Origin: JBKHBT01 sp046542255
GTDB taxonomy: Bacteria > UBP14 > UBA6098 > JBKHBT01
Reading direction: 5' to 3'
Length of the DNA stretch: 45,995 nucleotides
Assembly: GCA_046542255.1 (NCBI GenBank)
Contig: JBKHBT010000015.1
Location: 1-45,995 of the forward strand
In this document: positions 1-8,553 of the stretch, piece after piece
How positions within the stretch are numbered: position 1 is the stretch's first letter
Layout: the number at the start of each line of letters is the position of its first letter
Position numbers and translations under genes: made by a program
The notes under the pieces: generated by a model
What the model was told of the DNA's origin: nothing
Databases searched by the model: none
What the model saw: the letters and a program-made list of their open reading frames with translations, nothing else

Positions 1-170
1 AATATTTTAATAGTTTTAACTGAAATTTGCAATATAAAATATACAGCCGATTTTGGTATTATGTATATTTGCATAGGCCTTAGACTATAAATTAAAATAC
101 CTAATAATATATTTGCATTTTGTTTAGATTTTTTCGATGATCTCTCTCAAAGATTAATTGCTTTTAAGAC

Positions 171-199
171 TTGACATAAAGATGCTTATGTAATTAATT
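171..199 (+). promoter_or_regulatory. Candidate sigma-70-type promoter of the folB operon
   Basis: A perfect TTGACA (171-176) is followed after 17 bases by TTAATT (194-199), a weak -10. The start codon lies only eight bases further on, so a transcript from here would be nearly or fully leaderless. No Shine-Dalgarno sequence is visible before the ATG at 208, which fits this. The rest of 1-170 holds no gene or structure that I can support. Confidence 0.4.
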
Positions 200-207
200 T
201 CTCATCT

Positions 208-585
208 ATGGGATTTATAAGAATACATGGCATGGCTTTTTACGGTTATCACGGTGTTTCGCCAGCCGAGAAAGAACTGGCTGGCAAATTCTCTGTCGAT
301 GTAGAATTCCCTCTCGATACGAAAAAGGCCGCAAAAAGCGACTCGCTCGAAGATACAGTCAATTATGAACTGATATACAAAACCGTTGAAGCAGTCATTA
401 CGGAAAATAAATTTCATCTCGTTGAGACTCTTTCGGAACTGGTTGCAGAGTGCTTGATTAATGGCTTCGACCTGACAGGAATTATTGTCAGGGTCCGCAA
501 AAATCATCCGCCTTTTCCAGGCCATCTCGACTTTGTAGAAATCGAGGTTCGAAAAGGTGATATGAATGATCTCGGGAAGACATGA
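208..585 (+). CDS. folB: Dihydroneopterin aldolase
   Basis: Cytoplasmic enzyme of tetrahydrofolate synthesis that cleaves 7,8-dihydroneopterin to 6-hydroxymethyl-dihydropterin and glycolaldehyde. The 125-residue length is normal for the family. Visible family features are the N-terminal GMAFYGYHGV segment (8-17), Glu near 21-23, the DTVNY motif (49-53) and the lysine of RKNHPP at 98, which corresponds to the catalytic lysine. The first ATG is chosen because the protein then begins just before the conserved first strand. It overlaps folK by four bases (ATGA), so translation is probably coupled. It opens a five-gene cofactor operon. No ribosome binding site is visible, which agrees with a leaderless transcript. 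Family assignment is secure. Confidence 0.93.
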   Translation: MGFIRIHGMAFYGYHGVSPAEKELAGKFSVDVEFPLDTKKAAKSDSLEDTVNYELIYKTVEAVITENKFHLVETLSELVAECLINGFDLTGIIVRVRKNHPPFPGHLDFVEIEVRKGDMNDLGKT

Positions 586-1064
586 TATTTATAGGCCTGG
601 GAAGTAATATTGGCGATAGAAAAGAGCAGCTTATGGTTGCTATAGAGAAAATATCAAAAATTTGCAATATCATTGAAAAGTCCCATATCTACGAAACCAA
701 ACCATGGGGCAAAAAAGACCAGAATAATTTCTTGAATATGGCAATCGCAATCGATGCTAATCTATCACCAGAAGAAGCTCTTTTGCGCTTCCACAAGATA
801 GAAGAAGAAATGGGAAGAAAAAGAATCAAAAAATGGGGCCAGAGAAATATCGATATCGACATCATATCGTGGAATAATAGAATTATCGATAAAGACTATC
901 TCCATATTCCGCATATACATCTCAAAGAACGGGACTTCTTCCTTCAGCCATGTATCGATATCGATTCGGATGCCATAGAACCAAAAAGCGGAATGACATT
1001 TGCCGAAATTTTATCATCTCTGCCCACTTCCGAAAAAACAATAATTGGAGTATTCGATGGCTAA
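582..1064 (+). CDS. folK: 2-amino-4-hydroxy-6-hydroxymethyldihydropteridine pyrophosphokinase
   Basis: Transfers pyrophosphate from ATP to 6-hydroxymethyl-dihydropterin, the step after FolB in folate synthesis. The 160-residue protein shows the N-terminal GLGSNIGDR (5-13), the ETKPWG segment, and the signature RKRIKKWGQRNIDIDI, where the arginines and the two aspartates that bind Mg-ATP are present (the usual Pro before Arg is Gln here). It starts inside the end of folB (ATGA) and its last codons contain the ribosome binding site and start of the next gene. Substrate channelling between adjacent FolB and FolK is commonly reflected in such gene order. Assignment is secure. Confidence 0.94.
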   Translation: MIFIGLGSNIGDRKEQLMVAIEKISKICNIIEKSHIYETKPWGKKDQNNFLNMAIAIDANLSPEEALLRFHKIEEEMGRKRIKKWGQRNIDIDIISWNNRIIDKDYLHIPHIHLKERDFFLQPCIDIDSDAIEPKSGMTFAEILSSLPTSEKTIIGVFDG

Positions 1065-1677
1065 TCTAAATTATATAGTCATCGAAGGCCCTCCCGGAGC
1101 CGGCAAAGCATTGCTTATGGACTTTCTTGCCAAGAAAAGAGGCGCAAGAAAAATATTGGATGATATAAGTAGCAATAATTTTCTCGAAAAATTCATATCC
1201 AGGCCCAAGCAATACGCTCTTTCAGTTCAATTGTCATTTCTTATGGAAAGACATCAAAAGCTCCGTGAAATAATGCAATATGATCTTTTCCACGATGTAA
1301 TGATTTCGGATTTTCTATTTGAAAAAAATTTTATCTATGCTAATGTTATACTCAATAAAGCCGAACTGGTATTATTTAATCGAGTAGCCGAATATTTTCG
1401 AGGCGAGCTTCCTCATCCGGATATGGTTATTTATATTCAGGCAAACAAAGAATTTATCCAAAGGAAACCCAGGACCGGTTTCCGTGATGAGATGATAGCA
1501 TCTCTTTGTGAAGCATATAATCATTTCTTTTTTCATTATGAAGATGCCCCGGTCATCGTAATAAGGCCCGACCAGCTAAATCTCAAAGATGAAAACGACC
1601 TCGAAGAAATAAATAAATTTATCAACCGTGATATCAAAAATACTGTATATTTCCTGAAAAGAGGAGAACTGTTTTGA
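1057..1677 (+). CDS. Deoxynucleoside kinase family protein with altered Walker A
   Basis: A 206-residue P-loop kinase of the deoxynucleoside kinase family (dCK/dGK/dAK type), which phosphorylates deoxynucleosides for salvage. The start at 1057 is preferred over an in-frame TTG at 1045 because GGAG (1047-1050) lies six bases upstream. It overlaps folK by eight bases and panB by four. The P-loop reads GPPGAGKAL: the lysine (17) is present, but the following Ser/Thr that coordinates Mg is alanine (18, codon GCA at 1108-1110). The segment SDFLFEKNFIYANVIL matches the central region of the bacterial dNK branch found next to folK and panBC in several phyla. Substrate specificity cannot be read from the sequence, and the alanine may reduce activity. 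Confidence 0.8.
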   Translation: MANLNYIVIEGPPGAGKALLMDFLAKKRGARKILDDISSNNFLEKFISRPKQYALSVQLSFLMERHQKLREIMQYDLFHDVMISDFLFEKNFIYANVILNKAELVLFNRVAEYFRGELPHPDMVIYIQANKEFIQRKPRTGFRDEMIASLCEAYNHFFFHYEDAPVIVIRPDQLNLKDENDLEEINKFINRDIKNTVYFLKRGELF

Positions 1678-2456
1678 AAAAAAAGACTACTGCACCTAAA
1701 ATAAAAGCGTTTAAAGGCAAAAGACCGATAACATCACTGACAGCATACGATTACTATACAGCCAAATATCTCGAAGAAGCCGGAATCGATTTCATACTTG
1801 TTGGCGATTCTATTAGTATGGTAGTCTATGGCTATGAAACAACGCTTGACGCAACAATGGAAATGATGTGTATGCATACAGATGCAGTCTCTCGCGGCGC
1901 GAAAAATACATTGGTTGTCGGCGATTTGCCTTTTATGTCATATCAATCATCTGTCGAAAAGGCAATCGAAAATGCAGGTAAGCTTATTATGGCCGGCGCA
2001 GGAGCAGTTAAATTGGAAGGCGGATTGGAATTTGCTATTACAGCCGAAAGGATTATAAGAGCCGGAATACCCGTTTTGGGACATATTGGAATGCAACCAC
2101 AATCAATCCATGCAGTCGGGGGATACAAAACAGCAGGCAAAACCGAAGAATCCGAGAAATATCTCATCGAGTCGGCTAAAGCTCTGGAAGATGCAGGCTG
2201 TTTTGGTATAGTACTGGAAAAAGTCAGCTCGGAAGCCTCGAAAAAAATTACCGAAACAATAAATATTCCAACGATAGGCATAGGCTGCGGAAATACAACA
2301 GATGGTCAGATACTGGTAGTTAATGATATTCTCGGACTCTATGATGAATTCACACCGCCATTTGTAAAAAAATATGCCAATCTGAAAGAAAATATCCTGA
2401 CTGCTGTGAAAGAATATATCTCCGATGTTAAAGAAGGAAATTATCCACTCAGGTAG
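1674..2456 (+). CDS. panB: 3-methyl-2-oxobutanoate hydroxymethyltransferase (ketopantoate hydroxymethyltransferase)
   Basis: Adds a hydroxymethyl group from methylene-tetrahydrofolate to 2-oxoisovalerate, giving ketopantoate, the first committed step of pantothenate and CoA synthesis. The 260 residues show the family features TAYDYYTAKYLEEAG, the metal-binding VGDS, VVGDLPFMSY, KLEGG and GHIGMQPQS. The start is a TTG at 1674 with GAGGAG (1661-1666) seven bases upstream; it overlaps the stop of the kinase gene (TTGA). Its folate cofactor links it to folBK in the same operon, and its product feeds PanC downstream. Length and motifs are ordinary. Confidence 0.95.
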   Translation: MKKKTTAPKIKAFKGKRPITSLTAYDYYTAKYLEEAGIDFILVGDSISMVVYGYETTLDATMEMMCMHTDAVSRGAKNTLVVGDLPFMSYQSSVEKAIENAGKLIMAGAGAVKLEGGLEFAITAERIIRAGIPVLGHIGMQPQSIHAVGGYKTAGKTEESEKYLIESAKALEDAGCFGIVLEKVSSEASKKITETINIPTIGIGCGNTTDGQILVVNDILGLYDEFTPPFVKKYANLKENILTAVKEYISDVKEGNYPLR

Positions 2457-2480
2457 AATCGAGATTTATGGGAGTGATTT

Positions 2481-3353
2481 ATGATTGTTATTGAAAAAGT
2501 CAAAAGAATGCGACGAATTAGTCTTAATCATCGCAAAAATAATGATAAAATCGCATTTGTCCCTACAATGGGCTATTTACATGAAGGCCATCTCAGCCTT
2601 GTAAAAAAGGCCAAAAAAGAGGCCGATATAGTAATCGTTTCTATATTTGTTAATCCTACTCAATTCGGCCCGAATGAAGATTTGGATTCTTATCCAAGAG
2701 ATTTTCAACATGATAGGCATCTTCTCGAGGCTCTCGATATCGACTATCTTTTCTTCCCGGCTGTCGATGAAATGTATCCCGAAAACTATAGCACATATGT
2801 AAATGTAGAAGGCATCACTAATGAACTATGCGGCAAATGCCGTCCTAACCATTTCCGTGGCGTGGCCACTATCGTCACAAAACTTTTTAATATAATTTTG
2901 CCGGATATTGCAATTTTTGGACAGAAGGATGCTCAACAGGCATTGGTAATAAAAAAAATGACACAGGATTTGAATATGATAACGGAGGTAATCGTTATTC
3001 CGACCATTAGAGAACACGATGGCCTGGCTAAAAGCAGCCGCAATGAATATTTATCCTACGAAGAACGTAAAGTCGCACCATGTATCCATAGAGCTTTGTC
3101 AGTGGCACGCAGAATGGTCAAGCAGGGAATCGACGACCCTAATGAAATAATTGATAAGATGAAAATCATAATCGAAGCATCTGGCGATTTCGAAATCGAC
3201 TATATACAGATTGTGGACCTTGAAAAAGTGAAACCTGTTGAGAAAATTACTGATAAAGTATTAATTGCTGTCGCAGCATATCTGGGCAAAACAAGACTTA
3301 TAGACAATATGATTGTCAAACCACCAAGAAAAAAGATTAAAAAGGAATATTAG
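2481..3353 (+). CDS. panC: Pantothenate synthetase (pantoate--beta-alanine ligase)
   Basis: Joins pantoate and beta-alanine with ATP to form pantothenate. This 290-residue protein of the nucleotidyltransferase superfamily has PTMGYLHEGHLSLV, which carries the HxGH ATP-binding motif, FVNPTQFGPNEDLDSYPR, the GQKDAQQ segment and LAKSSRNEYL, the KMSKS-like motif. A GGGAG precedes the ATG. It ends the folB-panC operon; its last four bases overlap the end of xseA on the other strand, so there is no room for a terminator between the convergent genes. panD and panE are not in the window, while coaBC lies at 40231-41436. Confidence 0.95.
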   Translation: MIVIEKVKRMRRISLNHRKNNDKIAFVPTMGYLHEGHLSLVKKAKKEADIVIVSIFVNPTQFGPNEDLDSYPRDFQHDRHLLEALDIDYLFFPAVDEMYPENYSTYVNVEGITNELCGKCRPNHFRGVATIVTKLFNIILPDIAIFGQKDAQQALVIKKMTQDLNMITEVIVIPTIREHDGLAKSSRNEYLSYEERKVAPCIHRALSVARRMVKQGIDDPNEIIDKMKIIIEASGDFEIDYIQIVDLEKVKPVEKITDKVLIAVAAYLGKTRLIDNMIVKPPRKKIKKEY

Positions 3354-4711
3354 TCGAAAAGGCTGGGGCTTTCTTTCCTTTTTTTCTTACTTTTAGCTTT
3401 GCTGGGACTTTTTTTGCTGGAACCGGCCTTGACTTTTGCATCGACATTGCCTTTGTGGAATTCAATATTGACCAGATCGCCATTTTTTAGTATCTCAGAA
3501 TCACGAATAATCTCGCCGCTTCTTTTGAAACGCACGATGCTATAACCTCTGGAAAGGATAGAAAGCGGTGATGTAGATTTCAGCCTTGTTTCGAGTGTTT
3601 TCAATCGATTTGCCTTTTTATCGAAATTTCGAATTATGCTTCGAAAGAGCCTTGTATTGGCCATATCGATTTGCTGGAAATTATCGTCGATTCTTCTTTG
3701 AAGCATTATGGGTATTCTTTCTGCGCGAACTCTCTGCAATCTATCGATTTTGGCTTGATATTGGGCCATAAGTGCTCTTGCAAGCCTTGCTTTCTGGTCT
3801 TTTATCGATAGCATTATCTCAGCGCTATCTGTAACAGCCAGTTCTGCTGCCGCCGAAGGAGTCGGAGCACGGACATCTGCGACAAGGTCTGAAATCGGAT
3901 TATCGATCTCGTGGCCAACTGCCGATATCACGGGAATTTTAGATTCATAGATCGCTCTAGCCAGAGTTTCATCATTAAAGCACCAAAGATCATCTTCTGA
4001 ACCGCCTCCACGACCGACTATCATAAGGTCGATTTTGCGGTATCTATTCAGCTCTTCCACACCTCTTGCGATATCGATTCCAGCATCGAGGCCCTGCACA
4101 GTAGCTGGTCGAAGAATAATCTCGACATATGGCGCCCTTCTTTCTAATACATTCATTATATCACGGAATGCTGCGCCTGTCGAAGATGTAACCACTCCTA
4201 TCCTATTTGGCATCCTGGGCAATAGCTTCTTATGCGATGGCTCGAAAAGGCCTTCTTTCATGAGTTTTTCCTTGAGCTGCCGAAGAGCGATTTGCCTGGC
4301 ACCCATTCCGGCAGGCAGCATCTTAAGAACCATAAATTGATAATTACCGCGTCTGGTGTACATTGTAGGTTTGCCATATACAAGTAATTTATTGCCATCT
4401 TTGGGCATAAACCCAACCGACTTAGTCGAACCTCGCCACATCACGCCGCTGACCTGGCTCTCCTCATCTACCAGCGAAAAATACCAATGGCCGGATGAAT
4501 GATTCTTGAAATTACGAATTTCGGCCTCGACCCAGATTCCATGAACGAAATGGCCTTCGATTACCTTGAGCACCTTTTTATTAAGCTCGGTAACTGAAAG
4601 AGGCTTTGGTTTATCATCTCCAGAACTTTCATTATTGATTTCGATATCTTGATTATTGTGGGATTTCTTTTTATTGTTTCGGTCTTTTTCAAAGCTAAAA
4701 AGTTCAGACAA
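3350..4711 (-). CDS. xseA: Exodeoxyribonuclease VII large subunit
   Basis: Large subunit of a single-strand-specific exonuclease that degrades DNA in both directions and acts in mismatch repair and damage tolerance. The 453-residue protein has an unusual polar, Asn/Lys-rich leader of about 35 residues, then an OB-fold (about 37-135), the catalytic domain with GRGGGS (233-238) and GHEID..ISDLVADVRAPTPSAAAE (266-290), a coiled-coil region and a lysine-rich tail. The start is TTG at 4711 with AAGGAG about eight bases upstream. The small subunit gene xseB, which normally accompanies it, is not adjacent and was not found in the window. Confidence 0.93.
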   Translation of the reverse strand: MSELFSFEKDRNNKKKSHNNQDIEINNESSGDDKPKPLSVTELNKKVLKVIEGHFVHGIWVEAEIRNFKNHSSGHWYFSLVDEESQVSGVMWRGSTKSVGFMPKDGNKLLVYGKPTMYTRRGNYQFMVLKMLPAGMGARQIALRQLKEKLMKEGLFEPSHKKLLPRMPNRIGVVTSSTGAAFRDIMNVLERRAPYVEIILRPATVQGLDAGIDIARGVEELNRYRKIDLMIVGRGGGSEDDLWCFNDETLARAIYESKIPVISAVGHEIDNPISDLVADVRAPTPSAAAELAVTDSAEIMLSIKDQKARLARALMAQYQAKIDRLQRVRAERIPIMLQRRIDDNFQQIDMANTRLFRSIIRNFDKKANRLKTLETRLKSTSPLSILSRGYSIVRFKRSGEIIRDSEILKNGDLVNIEFHKGNVDAKVKAGSSKKSPSKAKSKKKRKESPSLFD

Positions 4712-4883
4712 AATTGCTCCTTTCTTCGGTAAACATAATTAATAGAAAAAGAGAATTTTAGGCAAGAGCAATATCTCTATACTCATAGATAAAGCCAATC
4801 TTGGTATCTCGAAATTAGACATTGTAATTAAACCGAAAAACATTATCTTTAATATAAGCTATACAAAGTAATAGGAGGCGATT

Positions 4884-7166
4884 ATGAACAAAAATATGGC
4901 AATATTTCTTTTAATCCTTACAACTCTTCTCTTTGCTCAGAACTATGATGAGCAATATAGACAGAAAAAAATTCGAATGGCAGTGCAAATGTCCGAATCT
5001 GCTAAAGATTCCAAAAAAGCTATGGATATTCGCTTAGAAGATGGCTATATTGCAATTGACCTTGACGAAACTGGTGAATTTGTTATAGGGGGTGACCCAG
5101 ATGGAGCTAGCGATTATAATCCCTTGACATTTTCATGGCTGGATGCGCCCGGGACAAACTGGACTTTCTTCCATATCGATGATTATGATATTAATGGAAA
5201 AACAAATGAAACAATTCCAGATACGGATTCACTCTATGAACATGATGGTGGTCTATATGCTGTTTGGAATGATTTAGGTGGGCTCAAAGTAATCGAAAAG
5301 GCCAGTATCGATACTATTTATTCTGCTGGGAAGATTCATCATCAAATATTGCTGGAGCTAATATTTATTAATAACGATATCACATCGCATGAAGCTGGAG
5401 CGATGCTATTTTTTGATACTCAAATTTACAGAGATGATGCAGCACCAATAATATCTGATTCTGGTATCGACTCCTTAAGCACAATTTTCTTCGCCCCTGA
5501 AATACCAATGTATTGGAAAGCTTATGAATTTGGTTATCCACCTGCTCCCGATGCCACAATTGCCAGTGGTTTTTTCCATGACTTCGAAGCAGTCATGCCA
5601 GATGTATTCTGGTTTGGAGAATGGGGGCCAAGTGTAGGAAATGGATGGGCTGATTTTGAATGGACCGAAGATACTGGCTATCCTTATACCGATTCTGCAA
5701 TGATGATGAAATGGTATCAGCAAGCTGTTATGCCCGGCGATACGCTTCGTTTTGCAACATATTATGGTATCCAGCAGGCTGCACCTATGGAAATCGCAAT
5801 GACTATGCGTGAACCGGAGATCGTAGCCGGTTGCGTAGAGGATGAGCCATTGCCTTTCGAGCTGGAATTTGATATAAGCAATTGGCATTCTTATGATATC
5901 GAAGATCTCGAGCTGGAACTCTCCTATTCTGCTGGATGCTTGCATTTCCATGAAGATAGCGCTGTCCACAGTATCGATATTGTCGAATCAGGAGATAGCT
6001 TGATAGAATCCTGGGAATTGAACTATGGCTACGGATGCCGTGGACGAGTTGTTACCGGCACTCTTAGAGCTACTTCCGATTCAATATCCGAAGAATTACC
6101 TTTTGAATTTACTATTCCGGAAGCATCAGACCTTCTTGTACATGCTTTTGCTGAAGCATCCGTGATTGAAGATGGCGATACAGGTATTATTCACGTAGAC
6201 ATTGAAGGTGGCGAAGAGCCTATCGAATTTAGTGTAGAGCCGGAAGAGTATGTTATATTTACCGGTTTTGGCGTGATTAAAGTTCTTCCTGAAGAAGCTA
6301 CGGTCTTCCATATCACTGTTTCGGATGATGCTGGATGTTCATATGATTTCGATATACCGATAACGGTAGCCGGTGAAGGACTTTTTGTCTATGCAGGCTC
6401 AGATATGATATTATGTTTTGAAGATTCCACAGAACTCGGTGGCGAACCGACAGCTCTTGGCGGAGTAGAACCAATTACATATTCATGGACTCCTACTGCT
6501 GGGCTGGATAACCCTTCATCGCCGAATCCAATGGCATCACCGGAGGCTACGACTACCTATCATCTAACTGTCGAAGATGATGAAGGAATGCACGTAAATG
6601 ATTCTGTTTTGATTATCGTCTCTCCAGAAATTTTTGCTGATGCTGGTGAAGATACAACCGTTGCCGAGGGCACCGAGATTGTACTTGGCGGATCGACTAC
6701 CGGCTCTGGCGGCTCTGGTACGCTTGAATATTTATGGAGCCCCAGAAGATTTCTCGATGACCCTGAATCGCCGAATCCTGTTGCCACCATCATGAGAGAT
6801 ATTAGCTATACAGTAACTGTTATGGATGCAAATGGCTGCACTCAGACCGATAATATCACTATAATCTCGAATGACGAAGTAGAAGAAAGTTTAATAAAGC
6901 CGATAACGGCCAGTCTTTCACAAAACACGCCAAATCCTTTCAACCCTATCACGAGAATCGATTATTATTTACCACAAAGCGGAAATGCAAAGGTCGATGT
7001 CTATGATATAATGGGGAATCATATAGCCAATCTGACTGATAGATACCATAATGCGGGTAAATATAGCACCATTTTTGATGCTTCTGATTTAGGTGGTGGC
7101 GTATATTTCTATCGTCTTTCGGGAAACGGCTTCGATATTATGAAAAAGATGGTCTTTGTGAAATAA
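4884..7166 (+). CDS. Secreted protein with PKD/SprB-like modules and type IX-style sorting tail
   Basis: A 760-residue exported protein of unknown role. An AGGAGG precedes the ATG. Residues 1-18 are a signal peptide ending near AQN. Residues about 20-310 form an aspartate- and aromatic-rich domain that I do not recognise. The middle is beta-rich, then two PKD-like modules lie at roughly 500-675, recognisable by the pattern YSWTPTAGLDNPSSPNPMAS and its second copy with YLWSPRRFLDDPESPNPVA. The last 80 residues are a type-A-like C-terminal domain: QNTPNPFNPITRIDYYLP, then a DIMG segment, a GGVYFYRL segment and a basic end. Such tails target proteins to the type IX secretion system or its relatives. 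It is convergent with rmuC, 40 bases away. Confidence 0.8.
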   Translation: MNKNMAIFLLILTTLLFAQNYDEQYRQKKIRMAVQMSESAKDSKKAMDIRLEDGYIAIDLDETGEFVIGGDPDGASDYNPLTFSWLDAPGTNWTFFHIDDYDINGKTNETIPDTDSLYEHDGGLYAVWNDLGGLKVIEKASIDTIYSAGKIHHQILLELIFINNDITSHEAGAMLFFDTQIYRDDAAPIISDSGIDSLSTIFFAPEIPMYWKAYEFGYPPAPDATIASGFFHDFEAVMPDVFWFGEWGPSVGNGWADFEWTEDTGYPYTDSAMMMKWYQQAVMPGDTLRFATYYGIQQAAPMEIAMTMREPEIVAGCVEDEPLPFELEFDISNWHSYDIEDLELELSYSAGCLHFHEDSAVHSIDIVESGDSLIESWELNYGYGCRGRVVTGTLRATSDSISEELPFEFTIPEASDLLVHAFAEASVIEDGDTGIIHVDIEGGEEPIEFSVEPEEYVIFTGFGVIKVLPEEATVFHITVSDDAGCSYDFDIPITVAGEGLFVYAGSDMILCFEDSTELGGEPTALGGVEPITYSWTPTAGLDNPSSPNPMASPEATTTYHLTVEDDEGMHVNDSVLIIVSPEIFADAGEDTTVAEGTEIVLGGSTTGSGGSGTLEYLWSPRRFLDDPESPNPVATIMRDISYTVTVMDANGCTQTDNITIISNDEVEESLIKPITASLSQNTPNPFNPITRIDYYLPQSGNAKVDVYDIMGNHIANLTDRYHNAGKYSTIFDASDLGGGVYFYRLSGNGFDIMKKMVFVK

Positions 7167-7205
7167 AACTTGACTTTGCAGTTGGATAGAATTTAAAAAT
7201 TTTAC

Positions 7206-8345
7206 TCAAAAATCGCGAATTTTCTTTTCTATGCCATCGCCGATTTCGACTTCATCTTTCGATGCAGGGCAGCTAAGGTCTTTTAGCTTTTTGATGCCGG
7301 GCATTAATCTGCTATTGAAAGAGCCGATACCTTTATTATAAACATCAACTGTGCTATCGAGTTTGGAGCCAAGTTCTTTATAGTGTTCGGCGAATATCCT
7401 GATTCTATCAAATAAGTCTGTACCCATATCTGCAATATGCTTAGCATTCTCGGATATATCATGCTCCTGCCATGCTATAGCGATTGTCCTGAGTAATGCA
7501 AGAAGCGTTGTAGGAGTAACAATCACTACCCTATCCTGTATAGCCTTTTCTATTAATTCGGAGTCTTGCTTCACTGCTTCGAAATAGAAAGACTCACCCG
7601 GCATGAACATTAACACAAAGTCCGGGCTGTTTTCGAAATGTGCCCAATATTTTTTGCTGGCGAGTTTTCTGATATGGCTTTTGACAGCTTTGTGGTATTC
7701 TGCAATGTATTCATTTTTTCTTACTTCATCTGGCTCTTCATAGGCGTTTATTAAAGGCTTAAGCGTTACTTTAGAATCGATAATTATTCTTCCGCGATTT
7801 GGCAGGTCAACTATCATATCCGGCCGAAGGTTGGCATCTTCTGCTTTTTCTTGCTCGGTAAACGATATATGTTCCTGCAAGCCAGCCATCTCAATTATCC
7901 TTCGCAATGTAATCTCGCCGAGTCTTCCGCGAGCTTCAGGGCGTTTAAGCATATTTACCAAAGAATCGGTCTCTTTGCTAAGTTTATTGGTCTGTTCGAG
8001 GAGCCCTTTTATTCTGGCATTAATTCCACCATATTGCTCATTTCTTTGCTGCTCGAATTTTTTTATCTGATTATCATACCGGTCGATTTGCTCTTTCAGT
8101 GGCTTTAGAGTATCGGATATGGCCTGTTTTCCGAATTCATTCTTGGTCTTCTCGAGCAATGCTTCGATATTATTCGAAGCCTGCTTGATAAATTCCTGAT
8201 TATTGCTTCGGAGTGCTTCTGAAGCCATAAGTTTTATAGAATTTTCAAGGTCTTTATGAGCCATCTGCCGCCTTTTGAGCAAAACAGCAGTCAATATTGT
8301 CCCAATTATGATTCCAATTAGCATTGAAACTATGATTTCGAACAT
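7206..8345 (-). CDS. rmuC: DNA recombination protein RmuC
   Basis: RmuC-family protein of 379 residues, thought to limit DNA inversion at short inverted repeats and predicted to be a nuclease. It has an N-terminal membrane anchor (about 1-25, MFEIIVSMLIGIIIGTILTA), a long coiled coil (about 30-140) and the RmuC domain with GRLGEITLRRIIEMAGL, a RPDMIVDLPNRGRIIIDSKV stretch containing the nuclease-fold D..DSK residues, and VIVTPTTLLALLRTIA. An AAGGAAGG lies before the ATG. It seems to be a single-gene unit, flanked by a convergent secreted-protein gene and about 200 bases of AT-rich spacer. Confidence 0.92.
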   Translation of the reverse strand: MFEIIVSMLIGIIIGTILTAVLLKRRQMAHKDLENSIKLMASEALRSNNQEFIKQASNNIEALLEKTKNEFGKQAISDTLKPLKEQIDRYDNQIKKFEQQRNEQYGGINARIKGLLEQTNKLSKETDSLVNMLKRPEARGRLGEITLRRIIEMAGLQEHISFTEQEKAEDANLRPDMIVDLPNRGRIIIDSKVTLKPLINAYEEPDEVRKNEYIAEYHKAVKSHIRKLASKKYWAHFENSPDFVLMFMPGESFYFEAVKQDSELIEKAIQDRVVIVTPTTLLALLRTIAIAWQEHDISENAKHIADMGTDLFDRIRIFAEHYKELGSKLDSTVDVYNKGIGSFNSRLMPGIKKLKDLSCPASKDEVEIGDGIEKKIRDF

Positions 8346-8516
8346 ATAAACCTTCCTTATAGAAATTTTTTATTAATTAAATTTAAGGAAAAATATGGAA
8401 AGTCCAAATAGTTTCTAAATTATTCTCTTTTAAGGCCATATATAAATAACACATATATAATACATAATATATTTGAAGCAAAAAAGGCTTTACCGATGTT
8501 TTAGCCCGAGAAGTAT

Positions 8517-8540
8517 GACAATGCGGAAGAACGCATTGTC
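8517..8540. terminator. Hairpin beyond the PBP gene
   Basis: A perfect 9-base inverted repeat, GACAATGCG and CGCATTGTC, with a six-base loop GAAGAA, lies 14 bases past the stop codon of the PBP gene at the end of the thiE-led operon. No U-tract follows on the minus-strand transcript, so it is either a factor-assisted terminator, a processing stem or a dispersed palindrome. Confidence 0.4.
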
Positions 8541-8553
8541 CGTAATCGATATC

